DNA of 64,000 nucleotides from Oscillospiraceae bacterium (GTDB lineage: Bacteria > Bacillota > Clostridia > Oscillospirales > Ruminococcaceae), in assembly GCA_030533325.1 (NCBI GenBank), contig JAUNJJ010000001.1, forward strand, positions 1-64,000, read 5' to 3'. The notes beneath the pieces are model-generated. The model was given only the letters and a program-made list of their open reading frames with translations. It was not told the origin of the DNA and did no database searches. This document shows, one piece after another, positions 16,996-25,508 of the stretch (its first letter is position 1; the number at the start of each line of letters is the position of its first letter). The position numbers and the translations under genes are program-made.

Positions 16996-17140
16996 ATATT
17001 TATATATCGTTCAAACAAAAACAAATCGCTTGCTGAGCGATATATAAAGCTAAAGCAACTGTGGGGATTATCATTCATCTGAATTAATATTGATTATGTA
17101 ACACTGCAGGTATCAGGTTACTTGCGGTGTTTTGATTTTC
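16996..17140 (+). ncRNA. Structured leader or small RNA ending in a terminator
   Basis: Between the promoter and the start at 17176 there are two hairpins. One (about 17000-17047) has TATATATCG / CGATATATA flanking an ATCGCT / AGCGAT stem. The second (about 17100-17135) is a 13-bp stem AACACTGCAGGTA / TTACTTGCGGTGTT followed by TTTTGATTTT, which looks like an intrinsic terminator. It is either an attenuator of the operon or a separate RNA of about 140 nt. No match to the variable regions was seen. Confidence 0.5.
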
Positions 17141-17175
17141 TCTTAATAAAAATATATATGAAACGAGGTATCTAC

Positions 17176-18255
17176 ATGGTAAAACGAATGGTAAAATTTC
17201 CGCTGAAAATGAAAAACGGAGCGGAAGTCCGAACTCTTGAAGAACTCAGAGCAAACGCCGATGTCGAAAGTGTGATGCAGTATTATTTCAGCGGACAGCT
17301 TTCAAGATGGTGCAGGGCGTTTAATATAAACGAACTACCCGAAAAGATTACAGAGAATAATGAAATGTTCGTAAACAGGATTCTGGAAACGATAGGAATA
17401 GAACTGCCTGCGGAAGATATACATAACTATGTAAACAATAACTTTGGAAACAGTGCTGAAGTAAAGGAAGTTCCGGATACAGATGAAGAAAAGATAACAG
17501 ATGATAAAGAAGTAAAAAACAGGCTGAAAAATATAATGGATGGTGAAATTAATCTTGACGATTATAAGATAGAAGTAACACCTATAGATGATGAATCCGG
17601 AAAGATAAAAAAATATCGTGTATGTATTACTAATGAAAAAACAGAACAGTACAGCCGGTTTGTTATACCGTATGAAGTGGATAATGATTATACAAGAGAA
17701 CTGTTTGAAAAGGATTTGTATAAAAAAATAAAATACGCTTTAGAGAACGCAGAGAAAAGTATTGAATTCTTTAATTATAAGACAGGAAGTTTAAATGTTG
17801 GTGATACATTTGACTTTGGAAGTTACAACGGAGAACCGATAAAGTGGAAGATACTAAGAAAAAGTAATGATTCAATATACATAATTTCTGCTGGAGTACT
17901 ATGCTGGAAACAGTTTCATAACAACAGCAATAGTGGATCAAATAACTGGACAAACAGCGATATAAGAAAATGGCTGAACGAAGAATTTTACAGCAATGCC
18001 TTTACAGAAAATGAAAAAGAGAAAATAGGAACAGTAGAGTCAGACAAGGTAACATTATTGAGTAAAGAAGAAGCAGAAAGTCTGATGACAGAAGAGGAAA
18101 GAGTCTGCGACTTTTGGGGCTCTATGTGGTGGCTCCGGTCGGCTTACCCTGATGATAGTTACTATGTCTGGTATGTCTGCGGCAACGGTACGCTCGAATA
18201 CGATGATGTCAATATTAAGTTTGGAGTACGTCCCGCTTTAAATCTTAAATTATAA
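17176..18255 (+). CDS. Hypervariable DUF6273/C-type-lectin-like protein 1
   Basis: 359 residues from the ATG at 17176, the start shared with its paralogue at 19867; an upstream GTG-type extension is not conserved. Residues 1-95 are an alpha-helical N-terminal domain (MVKRMVKFPLKMKNGAEVR, then WCRAFNINELPEKI). An acidic linker follows, then a DUF6273 domain at about 215-359 (GDTFDFGSYNGEPIKWKIL, SNNWTNSDIRKWLNEEFY, WWLRSA, GVRPALNLKL). The last 40 residues show the codon pattern of a diversity-generating retroelement target (see 18127). It is first in an operon with a Ycf46-like ATPase and a second paralogue. A ligand-binding recognition role is inferred. Confidence 0.8.
   Translation: MVKRMVKFPLKMKNGAEVRTLEELRANADVESVMQYYFSGQLSRWCRAFNINELPEKITENNEMFVNRILETIGIELPAEDIHNYVNNNFGNSAEVKEVPDTDEEKITDDKEVKNRLKNIMDGEINLDDYKIEVTPIDDESGKIKKYRVCITNEKTEQYSRFVIPYEVDNDYTRELFEKDLYKKIKYALENAEKSIEFFNYKTGSLNVGDTFDFGSYNGEPIKWKILRKSNDSIYIISAGVLCWKQFHNNSNSGSNNWTNSDIRKWLNEEFYSNAFTENEKEKIGTVESDKVTLLSKEEAESLMTEEERVCDFWGSMWWLRSAYPDDSYYVWYVCGNGTLEYDDVNIKFGVRPALNLKL
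18127..18255 (+). other. Variable region (VR-like) of paralogue 1
   Basis: Codon-aligned to 20815-20943. It begins with the invariant TGGTGGCTCCGGTCGGCT and ends with the near-invariant CGTCCCGCTTTA. Within 26 codons (18145-18222) the copies differ at 26 bases: 23 at codon positions 1 or 2 and only 3 at position 3. Eighteen amino acids change. Codons CTC, CGG and TCG are rarer in the neighbouring sequence. Adenine-directed mutagenesis is inferred; no template repeat is present to prove it. Confidence 0.7.
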
Positions 18256-18349
18256 ATCTTCAAATCAGAAAAACCTCTTAATGACGTAGTAAGAAACAGA
18301 TTTTTTGAGTAAAAATTACCCTTATCTTTTAAGAACAGGAGAATATCAC

Positions 18350-19846
18350 ATGAATTTAAAAACCAACCTCAGACAATATATAGACGCAGGATACCCGATC
18401 CTGTATATTGACGCATATGAAGAAATAAAAATTGACGAAATCATATCTTCACTTAATCTTGAACTCGGCAAGAAGTTAATAGAATGGAATGCAGCAGACG
18501 GACTGGTTGACTTTGAAAATAAAACACCTTATTTTGAATCAAAGTTCGGACTGTCAGAAGCACTTGCATATCTCAATTCCGGAAATGAGCTTAACAATCA
18601 GATTCTCGTACTTAAGGATGCACATACATTCCTCAAAAGTGAAGAAGTTGAAGTAACAGCACTTTTAAAGAGAATCTGCCAGAAAATAATAAACGGACAG
18701 ATAGATACAACTATTCTTGTAGTTTCTCCGGTTGTTTCCATTCCAAAGGAAATCGAAAAATTTGTGACAGTATTTGAAATGGACACAGTAACACAGGAAG
18801 AGATAAAAGAGCATGTTAAAGAAATACTTGATATGTACGAAATGTCTGTAAGTGATAATCTTCTTGATGAAATAGCTATTGCATTCAAGGGACTTTCGTC
18901 ATATGAAATTGATACACTTATAAATCTTTCTCTTGCTGAAAACGGTGATATAAGTCAGAGAGATCTTAAACTTATTTTCGAGCAGAAGAGACAGATTATC
19001 ATGAAGTCAAATACACTTGATATGATAAATGTCAAAGAGAAAAAAGAAGATATCGGCGGATTAAACAATCTGAAAAAATGGCTTGACAGAAAAGCAGTTA
19101 TATACAAGGATATCGACAGAGCGATGAAGTTCGGTGTTGATATGCCGAAAGGTGTACTTATTGCCGGAATCCCCGGATGCGGAAAATCTCTTACTGCGAA
19201 GGTAACGTCCGCAATGTTTGAAGTTCCGCTTCTCAAACTTGATATGGGAAGAATCATGGGTAAGTACCTTGGTGAATCCGAAACAAATATGAGGAAGGCA
19301 ATTGAACTTGCTGAAACAATCTCACCGTGTGTTTTGTGGGTCGATGAACTTGAAAAGGGATTTGCCGGAACAGACGGTTCAGGACATGAAGTAACAATGC
19401 GACTTTTTGCTGCATTTCTCACATGGCTTCAGGAAAAGACATCGCCTGTATTTGTTGTAGCAACAGCCAACGATATTTCAAAGATGCCACCTGAGCTTTT
19501 AAGAAAGGGAAGATTTGACGATATATTCTATGTAGACCTTCCGAATAAAAATGAGAGAAGAAGTATTTTTGATATACATATCAGAAAACGCAGACCTGCC
19601 GATTTAGACAAGATTGATTTTGACAGGATAACTGATAAAACAGAAGGATTCAGCGGTGCGGATATTGAGAGTGTTGTAGTTGAAGCGGTAGAGGATGCAT
19701 TTGCAAACGGACAGAGTGAACTTACAACTGAAAATTTAGTGAAGTGTATTGAATCAACCAAGTCACTTTCCGATATTATGAAGGATAAGATAAAAAATCT
19801 TCAGAAGTTTTATAAGGAAAACAGTAATTTTAAAAACGCAACCTGA
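18350..19846 (+). CDS. Ycf46-like AAA+ ATPase
   Basis: 498 residues from the ATG at 18350 (ACAGGAG SD); a TTG 45 nt earlier lacks an SD. The N-terminal domain begins NLRQYIDAGYPILYIDAYEE, as in Ycf46-type ATPases. Walker A is GIPGCGKS (residues 273-280), Walker B WVDELEK (Asp332, Glu333), sensor 1 ATAND, and the second region of homology has LLRKGRFD. A C-terminal helical lid follows (GFSGADIESVVVEAVEDAF). It lies 94 bp after the first hypervariable gene and 20 bp before the second. A regulatory or remodelling role for the recognition proteins or the downstream effector is inferred. Confidence 0.88.
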   Translation: MNLKTNLRQYIDAGYPILYIDAYEEIKIDEIISSLNLELGKKLIEWNAADGLVDFENKTPYFESKFGLSEALAYLNSGNELNNQILVLKDAHTFLKSEEVEVTALLKRICQKIINGQIDTTILVVSPVVSIPKEIEKFVTVFEMDTVTQEEIKEHVKEILDMYEMSVSDNLLDEIAIAFKGLSSYEIDTLINLSLAENGDISQRDLKLIFEQKRQIIMKSNTLDMINVKEKKEDIGGLNNLKKWLDRKAVIYKDIDRAMKFGVDMPKGVLIAGIPGCGKSLTAKVTSAMFEVPLLKLDMGRIMGKYLGESETNMRKAIELAETISPCVLWVDELEKGFAGTDGSGHEVTMRLFAAFLTWLQEKTSPVFVVATANDISKMPPELLRKGRFDDIFYVDLPNKNERRSIFDIHIRKRRPADLDKIDFDRITDKTEGFSGADIESVVVEAVEDAFANGQSELTTENLVKCIESTKSLSDIMKDKIKNLQKFYKENSNFKNAT

Positions 19847-19866
19847 TAAAAAACGAGGTAAATAAA

Positions 19867-20943
19867 ATGGTAAAAAGAATGATCAGATTTCCGCTGAAAA
19901 TGAAAAACGGAGCGGAAGTAAGAAGTATTGAAGAACTCAGAGCAAACGCAGATGTCGAAAGTGTGATGCAGTATTATTTCAGCGGACAGCTTTCAAGATG
20001 GTGCAGGGCGTTTAATATAAACGAACTACCCGAAAAGATTACAGAGAATAATGAAATGTTCGTAAACAGGATTCTGGAAACGATAGGAATAGAACTGCCT
20101 GCGGAAGATATACATAACTATGTAAACAATAACTTTGGAAACAGTGCTGAAGTAAAGGAAGTTCCGGATACAGATGAAGAAAAGATAACAGATGATAAAG
20201 AAGTAAAAAACAGGCTGAAAAATATAATGAATGGTGAAATCAATCTTGACAATTATATGATAGAAGTGACACCAATAGAGGATGAATCCGGAACGATAAA
20301 AAAATATCGTGTATGTATTACTAACGAACAAACAGAACAGTACAGCCGTTTTGTTATACCGTATGAATTGGATAACGACTATACAAGGGAGTTGTTTGAA
20401 AAGGATTTGTATAAAAAAATAAAATATGCAGTAGAGAATGCAGAGAAAAGTGTAGAATTCTTTAATAAGCAGACAGGAAGTTATGAATCGTTGAATGTTG
20501 GTGATACATTTGACTTTGGAAATTACAACGGAAAACCGATAAAGTGGAAGATACTAAGAAAAAATAATGATTCGATATACGTAATTTCTACTGAGAAACT
20601 ATGCAGGACACAGTTTCATAACAATCGTAATGGATCGAATAACTGGACAAACAGTGATATAAGAAGATGGCTGAACGGAGAATTTTACAGTAATGCCTTT
20701 ACAGAAAATGAAAAAGATAAAATTGGAACAGTAGAATCAGATAAGGTAACATTACTGAGTAAAGAAGAAGCAGAAAGCCTTATGACTGAACAGGAAAGAG
20801 CCATCGGCTCAGATTGGTGGCTCCGGTCGGCTCACCCTTCTGCTAGTGTCTTTGCCTGGTATGTCCGCGACGACGGCATGCTCCGCGGAAATTATGTCTA
20901 TTATGAGGTTGGAGTCCGTCCCGCTTTAATTCTTAAATTTTAA
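19867..20943 (+). CDS. Hypervariable DUF6273/C-type-lectin-like protein 2
   Basis: 358 residues, the paralogue of the protein at 17176. Bases 19951-20229 are identical to 17260-17538, covering most of the N-terminal domain and linker. The middle of the DUF6273 domain differs modestly, and the C-terminal 26 codons diverge sharply at positions 1 and 2. ACGAGGTAA SD directly after the ATPase stop. Invariant anchors are WWLRSA and GVRPAL. The Trp/Leu/Arg frame matches the C-type-lectin-like scaffolds known as retroelement targets; ligand unknown. Confidence 0.8.
   Translation: MVKRMIRFPLKMKNGAEVRSIEELRANADVESVMQYYFSGQLSRWCRAFNINELPEKITENNEMFVNRILETIGIELPAEDIHNYVNNNFGNSAEVKEVPDTDEEKITDDKEVKNRLKNIMNGEINLDNYMIEVTPIEDESGTIKKYRVCITNEQTEQYSRFVIPYELDNDYTRELFEKDLYKKIKYAVENAEKSVEFFNKQTGSYESLNVGDTFDFGNYNGKPIKWKILRKNNDSIYVISTEKLCRTQFHNNRNGSNNWTNSDIRRWLNGEFYSNAFTENEKDKIGTVESDKVTLLSKEEAESLMTEQERAIGSDWWLRSAHPSASVFAWYVRDDGMLRGNYVYYEVGVRPALILKF
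20815..20943 (+). other. Variable region (VR-like) of paralogue 2
   Basis: Partner of 18127-18255. After the stop both loci share TAAATCTTCAAATC, a possible conserved homing signal. Variable codons are 20833-20910. Confidence 0.7.
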
Positions 20944-20991
20944 ATCTTCAAATCTATTAGTTTTAAAATATTTTTGTTTGAAGAAAAAGAG

Positions 20992-21048
20992 ATGGTAAAA
21001 ACGCCAGAAGGGCAGAGAATCCGCATGAAAGGCTATTTCACAGAGTAA
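20992..21048 (+). other. Short open frame, 18 residues
   Basis: ATG to TAA encodes MVKTPEGQRIRMKGYFTE between paralogue 2 and the next gene. The SD is weak. It may be a leftover C-terminus of a lost gene or simply chance. Confidence 0.25.
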
Positions 21049-21067
21049 ATAAGGAGGAGAAGAAAAA

Positions 21068-22225
21068 ATGCCGGAACTTTTTAAAAAACTGTTTACCATA
21101 GACGAAGCCAGAAATGTCAGCAAAGTAATAAAAGACATGGTTGGCGGACTGAAAAATGTATCGGACAGTGAACTTCACGGATATCTTGAAAAGAAAATCA
21201 GTGAATATCTGCCGGAAAAAAGTCATGATGAAGTTTCATCAGCCATTGACGAAATGATGTCAACCCTGCAGAGAAATAATGATAACCTCAAAGAACTTGA
21301 TGAGGCGAAAAAGCAGGGAATTAACCGTGATGCATGGTTTGCTGAAAAAACAAAGAGTGTGCTTGAAAATGTAAGCCGTGAAGCTGCAGTCAGATTTTAC
21401 GAAGACTGTTCCGAAGTTCTCCAGCAGGCCAATGAAACAATTTATAATGCTGTAATATCAGGAAAAGAACCTGATAAAAATATGATTGTTGATGTTGAGC
21501 ATTATGAAGTAAAGGACGTACCGGAAACTTCAGGTGAAAAGTGGGATGAAAAGAGCTGGAATGATTACAAGCTCACTGATCTTGCAATGGGAGTCGGAAA
21601 GCAGGCTGCCAATTCGGCGATAATGGAAGCAGCTATAACTACCGGTACAGCTATTGTTGAAAAAATTGCTGCCGGTGAAGATATTGATGTCGGAGAAATA
21701 GTTGAAAAAGCGGTAGTGACCGGAACTGATACTGGTGTAAAATCTGCTGTATCCGGAGCTTTGTACATAGCTTCTGAAAATAGTATGATAAGATGTCTTC
21801 CGAAAGGAACACCAGTAAGCGTATTTGCCAATATTGCATTTACAGCTGTGGAAAATATCAAGATTGCGTTTAAGGTTGCAACCGGTAAGATGACTGCAAC
21901 TGAAGGATTAAGCAGAGCGGGTGATATTACTGTATCTGCACTTGCAGGTATGGCTGGCGAAGCGATATCCAAAGGTGTTAAGACTGCTGCGTCATTAGTG
22001 TTCGGACCGGTGGCGGCTGTTGTGACCGGATTTGTTTCGTCCACAGTTTCTGCACTTGCAAGTAAACCAGTATCGGAAGCGGTTACAGAAGGTGTAAAAA
22101 CAGTAGCCAGAGCAGCAGCAAACGTAGTGAAAACTGCAGGTAAGGCAATAGTGTCGGCCGGAAGAGCAGTGGTAAACGGAATAAAATCTGCTGGAAAGAA
22201 ATTATTGACACGGTTGTTCGGATAA
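21068..22225 (+). CDS. Gly/Ala/Val-rich, probably membrane-active protein
   Basis: 385 residues, no signal peptide. Residues 1-150 are helical and charged (MPELFKKLFTIDEARNVSKV). Residues about 175-385 are rich in Ala, Val, Gly and Thr with glycine-zipper-like spacing (AAITTGTAIVEKIAAGEDID; GMAGEAISKGV; VFGPVAAVVTGFVSSTVSAL). The tail is basic (NGIKSAGKKLLTRLFG). This composition resembles pore-forming or membrane-inserting effectors, but no family is recognised. AAGGAGGAG SD; third long gene after the ATPase, so a role as the operon's effector is plausible. Confidence 0.7.
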   Translation: MPELFKKLFTIDEARNVSKVIKDMVGGLKNVSDSELHGYLEKKISEYLPEKSHDEVSSAIDEMMSTLQRNNDNLKELDEAKKQGINRDAWFAEKTKSVLENVSREAAVRFYEDCSEVLQQANETIYNAVISGKEPDKNMIVDVEHYEVKDVPETSGEKWDEKSWNDYKLTDLAMGVGKQAANSAIMEAAITTGTAIVEKIAAGEDIDVGEIVEKAVVTGTDTGVKSAVSGALYIASENSMIRCLPKGTPVSVFANIAFTAVENIKIAFKVATGKMTATEGLSRAGDITVSALAGMAGEAISKGVKTAASLVFGPVAAVVTGFVSSTVSALASKPVSEAVTEGVKTVARAAANVVKTAGKAIVSAGRAVVNGIKSAGKKLLTRLFG

Positions 22226-22398
22226 ATGATCTGGATTGAATGCAAGCATTGAAACCTGCGTTATATAAATAAGATACTCAAATGTCAGAAGAACATAGAG
22301 CACAGAAACATATTCTATGGGTAAGTTCAGTATAAGTGGTTTGTTTAAAATTTTTGATACCAATTTTAAATTATTTAACAGAAAGGATAGGTGTGATT

Positions 22399-22632
22399 AT
22401 GGCTTTTTTAGGAGCAAACGGATCTGTAACTTCAATACCAAATAGTGGGGAAAAGATATGTGTAGGTTGTGAGTATTGGAAAGGTTCCAGAGATATTACA
22501 TACAACGGTACAGGGGCAACAAGCATGGATGGCAGTCCTGCGTTCTGTACTTTGAAGAAAGCAGAAACTTATCCTGGACAGCCTTGCAGTTGCCCGGGAA
22601 TAAGGTTTAAGAAGTGGAGTTATTTAAAGTAA
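22399..22632 (+). CDS. Cys-rich mini-protein
   Basis: 77 residues from the ATG at 22399, which has GAAAGGAT as SD; the frame upstream (from a GTG at 22336) has no SD. Five cysteines are arranged CVGC ... FC ... PCSC, with a CVGCEYWKG start typical of small zinc-binding or disulfide-linked proteins. No signal peptide. Last gene before the terminator at 22654. It probably belongs to the same transcription unit; function unknown. Confidence 0.6.
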   Translation: MAFLGANGSVTSIPNSGEKICVGCEYWKGSRDITYNGTGATSMDGSPAFCTLKKAETYPGQPCSCPGIRFKKWSYLK

Positions 22633-22653
22633 AAAAGCAGTTATGTCTATTAC

Positions 22654-22700
22654 AAAAAATCTCAGATGGATATATCTAAAAATATCTGTCTGAGATTTTT
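22654..22700 (+). terminator. Terminator closing the 17-22.6 kb operon
   Basis: AAAAATCTCAGA and GGATAT pair with ATATC and TCTGAGATTTTT around a short loop, followed by GATTTTG. Confidence 0.8.
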
Positions 22701-22733
22701 GATTTTGTTATTATGTTTTATATATAATAACAC

Positions 22734-22772
22734 AAAAGACCAACTCGGTATCACGCCAGGTTGGTCTTTTTT
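22734..22772. terminator. Terminator of the YhcG-type gene
   Basis: AAAAGACCAACTCGG / CCAGGTTGGTCTTTT stem with T/A runs on both sides, 20 bp beyond the minus-strand stop. Confidence 0.8.
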
Positions 22773-22791
22773 CTTTTCATCAATCTTTTGA

Positions 22792-23883
22792 TTATTGGTT
22801 ATCTTCATCCCTGCCGTGCTGCAAATAGTACATCGTTTTCTGCGTTTCAATTTCTGCACGGAGTTCTTCTTCAGTCGGCAGATACAGCTTGTACTTTGAA
22901 GCAAAAAGCTGTTCATTGCCGTGCATCACAGAATATCTTGCAATATCTTCATCGGTATCGGAGCAAAGAACAATGCCGATAGTCGGATTATCGCCTTCGC
23001 TTCGTTCCAGTTCATCGTACATTCTGATATACATATCCATCTGTCCTACGTCCTGATGCGTGATTTTCTCTGTTTTAAGGTCAATCAGAACAAAACACTT
23101 GAGAATGTAGTTGTAAAAAACAAGGTCAATGAAATAGTCCTGTTTTTCTGTCTTGATGTGCTGTTGTCTTGCAACAAAAGCATATCCTTTTCCAAGTTCC
23201 ATAAGAAATTTCTGAATATTGGAGAGAATACTTGATTCAAGTTCACTTTCTGTGAAATTAACACTTGATGATAAGCCTAAAAATTCAGCGATTACAGGAT
23301 TCTTTATAAATTCCAGCTTGTCGGCTTGAAAATCAGCAGTAAGCTGTTTCATTTCATTTTCAACAAGTTTCCTGTTTTGTGTCTGCAGCATACGGTAGTA
23401 ATACTGCGATGAGATATTTCTTTGTAATGTACGAACGCTCCAGGTCTGCTCATAGGCTTCCTTTTCATACCAATCACGGGCAGTTTTATCTTTAACCTGT
23501 AACAAGACGTTGTAATGCGACCATGACAACAGAGCTACAGATTTTCCAGACACTGTTTGGAAAATGTCAGGATAGGCTTTGTAAAAAGAATAAAAGCTAT
23601 ATAGGCTTGATTTGGTATATCCTTTTCCAAACTCCCTTGTCAGTTCAGAAGAAAGTTTTTTTATCACCTCAGCACCATAGTCAGCACGATCTTCTCCTTT
23701 TAATTCCTCGCTTGCGATTCTGTATCCTATCAGCCAGTTACGCTGAACAAGAATTGTGTTTACTGCCTGATGCGCGTTTTTTTGAGAACTCTCAATTATT
23801 TTTCTCATATCATTCATGATGTCATCTGTTTTAGTAAAACTGTTCATAACATCATTCTGTCCGATATTCACGATATTATCCAT
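22792..23883 (-). CDS. YhcG/DUF1016 PD-(D/E)XK nuclease
   Basis: 363 residues from the ATG at 23883, which follows GGAAGGGGGAAA. The N-terminal DUF1016 domain has NWLIGYRIASEEL and GYTKSSLYSFYSFYKAYPDI. The C-terminal nuclease core reads YFIDLVFYNYILKCFVLIDLKTEK (Asp and D-x-K of PD-(D/E)XK), followed by GQMDMYIRMYDE. Such proteins are scattered on mobile islands and are thought to act in DNA processing or phage defence. Stand-alone gene. Confidence 0.88.
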   Translation of the reverse strand: MDNIVNIGQNDVMNSFTKTDDIMNDMRKIIESSQKNAHQAVNTILVQRNWLIGYRIASEELKGEDRADYGAEVIKKLSSELTREFGKGYTKSSLYSFYSFYKAYPDIFQTVSGKSVALLSWSHYNVLLQVKDKTARDWYEKEAYEQTWSVRTLQRNISSQYYYRMLQTQNRKLVENEMKQLTADFQADKLEFIKNPVIAEFLGLSSSVNFTESELESSILSNIQKFLMELGKGYAFVARQQHIKTEKQDYFIDLVFYNYILKCFVLIDLKTEKITHQDVGQMDMYIRMYDELERSEGDNPTIGIVLCSDTDEDIARYSVMHGNEQLFASKYKLYLPTEEELRAEIETQKTMYYLQHGRDEDNQ

Positions 23884-24103
23884 TGGTTTCCCCCTTCCGA
23901 GAAGTCTTTTCATAGTATAGCACAAAAACTGGTTTCTTCAATAGTTTTTCTGCAAATATGAACGATTTGATTTTTGTACAAAGCCTGACACTGACTTACT
24001 CATGCCTGGCAGAACTTGATATCACCGTTTTGCTAAACTTAAATTATACTGTCGTTGTTTATTTCTGTGTTCAGATAAATCCCGTGAACACCGTTTGAAA
24101 TAT

Positions 24104-25030
24104 TTACAGCATAAGTGTTTTTCCAAGTTTCTGTGCAAGCGGTTTGAGAACAGATAAGTTAAGTCCTGTGTATCGTTCGATTTTCTCTGCCGGCTCTTCA
24201 TCCATAATCATCATCTCAGCAAGTTCTCTGTTTTTTTCTTCTTTTGCCTCTGCCTTAATTTTATCGCTCCAGAAAATATACTTTTCCTGTAACATAGAAT
24301 CAGCTCCTTTTCTTCGTATATCCTCAATACTACCATAAACATGTTCATTTAGTGATTTTATTATATCAATCATACTGTGGTATTCATCATTCATAATTCT
24401 TTTATCTTTCAGCAGCGAATCCATAGTATCCAGAATATCTTTGCACATATTTTCAAAGTCACGCAGGAATTTATCCTTCTTTTTATCCGTGTAGCCATCG
24501 TAGTCATTAACCTTGTTATACATGCGGATAATCTGAAACGGAAGAAGTATCTCAAGGTCGTTTTCAGCAAGTTCCTGCGGCGTGTAACTGAGTGCCCTTA
24601 CTGCATTTACTGAATACTCCACTTCCTGTTCGTCCGGAAGTATGAGCTTTATATATAGCTTATTATGTCTTCTGCTTTTCCCTTTAAGGAATACAACAGC
24701 CTGCTTCGGCATCTGGTACACAGCGTGGTAAGCGTCAGTTTTAGTATAGCTTCCGTGGGTATTTACAGCATACTCAAAAAGCCTGAACATCATATCATCC
24801 CAGTATGACTGCGCCTCAATCTGAAATCTTTCCCCGCAGATCTCAAAGTAAATATCCTTTTCAAGTATTTCGTTTTCTTCATTCTCACTGCCCGGATCCA
24901 GAAATCTTACTTCTGAATCAAGCGGGAAGTTCTTTTCGAATACCTTGTTTACAAACTTAATCAGCATCCTGCCGGATAAGCGGAACATTCTTTTGAATGT
25001 AACATCGTAGATTTTTCTGTTTTCTGACAT
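24104..25030 (-). CDS. Rpn-family recombination-promoting nuclease
   Basis: 308 residues. The N-terminus YDVTFKRMFRLSGRMLIKFVNKVF and the core EKDIYFEICGERFQIEAQSYWDDMMFRLFEY give the PD-(D/E)XK residues D, E and Q of the Rpn/PDDEXK_2 family. A helical and coiled-coil C-terminus follows (KIKAEAKEEKNRELAEMM), ending in the usual EKIERYTGLNLSVLKPLAQKL. Rpn proteins cut DNA and raise RecA-independent recombination. Broken relatives at 25291, 27869 and 32276 show the family is active or decaying here. Confidence 0.87.
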   Translation of the reverse strand: MSENRKIYDVTFKRMFRLSGRMLIKFVNKVFEKNFPLDSEVRFLDPGSENEENEILEKDIYFEICGERFQIEAQSYWDDMMFRLFEYAVNTHGSYTKTDAYHAVYQMPKQAVVFLKGKSRRHNKLYIKLILPDEQEVEYSVNAVRALSYTPQELAENDLEILLPFQIIRMYNKVNDYDGYTDKKKDKFLRDFENMCKDILDTMDSLLKDKRIMNDEYHSMIDIIKSLNEHVYGSIEDIRRKGADSMLQEKYIFWSDKIKAEAKEEKNRELAEMMIMDEEPAEKIERYTGLNLSVLKPLAQKLGKTLML

Positions 25031-25241
25031 AGTGTTAATCTCTTTTCTGAATTTATTCTTCCTGTAAATAAGAAGTTAATATATCTATATTTTACAATAA
25101 AAGAGAATAACTGTCAATTAGAGAAATTAACAATTTTTGCTATCCAAAATATGTATTTATTCCATATTTCGACATGAACTAATTTGCCCTCTGAATATAT
25201 TATATCACATATCAAACGTTAGTTCAATGCAGAATAAAATC

Positions 25242-25275
25242 ACCAGCCGCCGGAGCCCGTACTGGAATCCGGCGG
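25242..25275. terminator. Strong GC hairpin
   Basis: AGCCGCCGGA / TCCGGCGGCT, ten perfect pairs. No clear T-run; no gene ends close by, so it may belong to a deleted gene. Confidence 0.5.
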
Positions 25276-25290
25276 CTTTCAATGTTATAT

Positions 25291-25365
25291 TGAATTCTGT
25301 ATCCCCTTGTTATACATTCGGATAATCTGAAACGGAAGAAGTATCTCAAGGTCGTTTTCAGCTAA
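25291..25365 (-). pseudogene. Internal scrap of an Rpn nuclease gene
   Basis: About 65 bp repeat 24506-24572 of the intact gene (CCTTGTTATACAT, CGGATAATCTGAAACGG, TCTCAAGGTCGTTTTCAGC), encoding NDLEILLPFQIIRMYNKG on the minus strand. Both ends are cut. Confidence 0.75.
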
Positions 25366-25508
25366 ATTTGAACTTGATAAATCAGTAAAAAACGCCATAC
25401 TATACACAATATAACAGTAAATCACAGCATTTGGTTTTGACATAGTCAGCATAATGTGATAAAATATAAACATGTTAAGATTTTTTACTTTGAAAGGGGT
25501 TATTTATT

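Noticed and set aside
21565..22245. 226-codon minus-strand frame across the Gly/Ala-rich gene
   Set aside because: Antisense to a gene with a strong SD in a co-directional operon; Ala/Val/Thr composition mirrors the sense strand.
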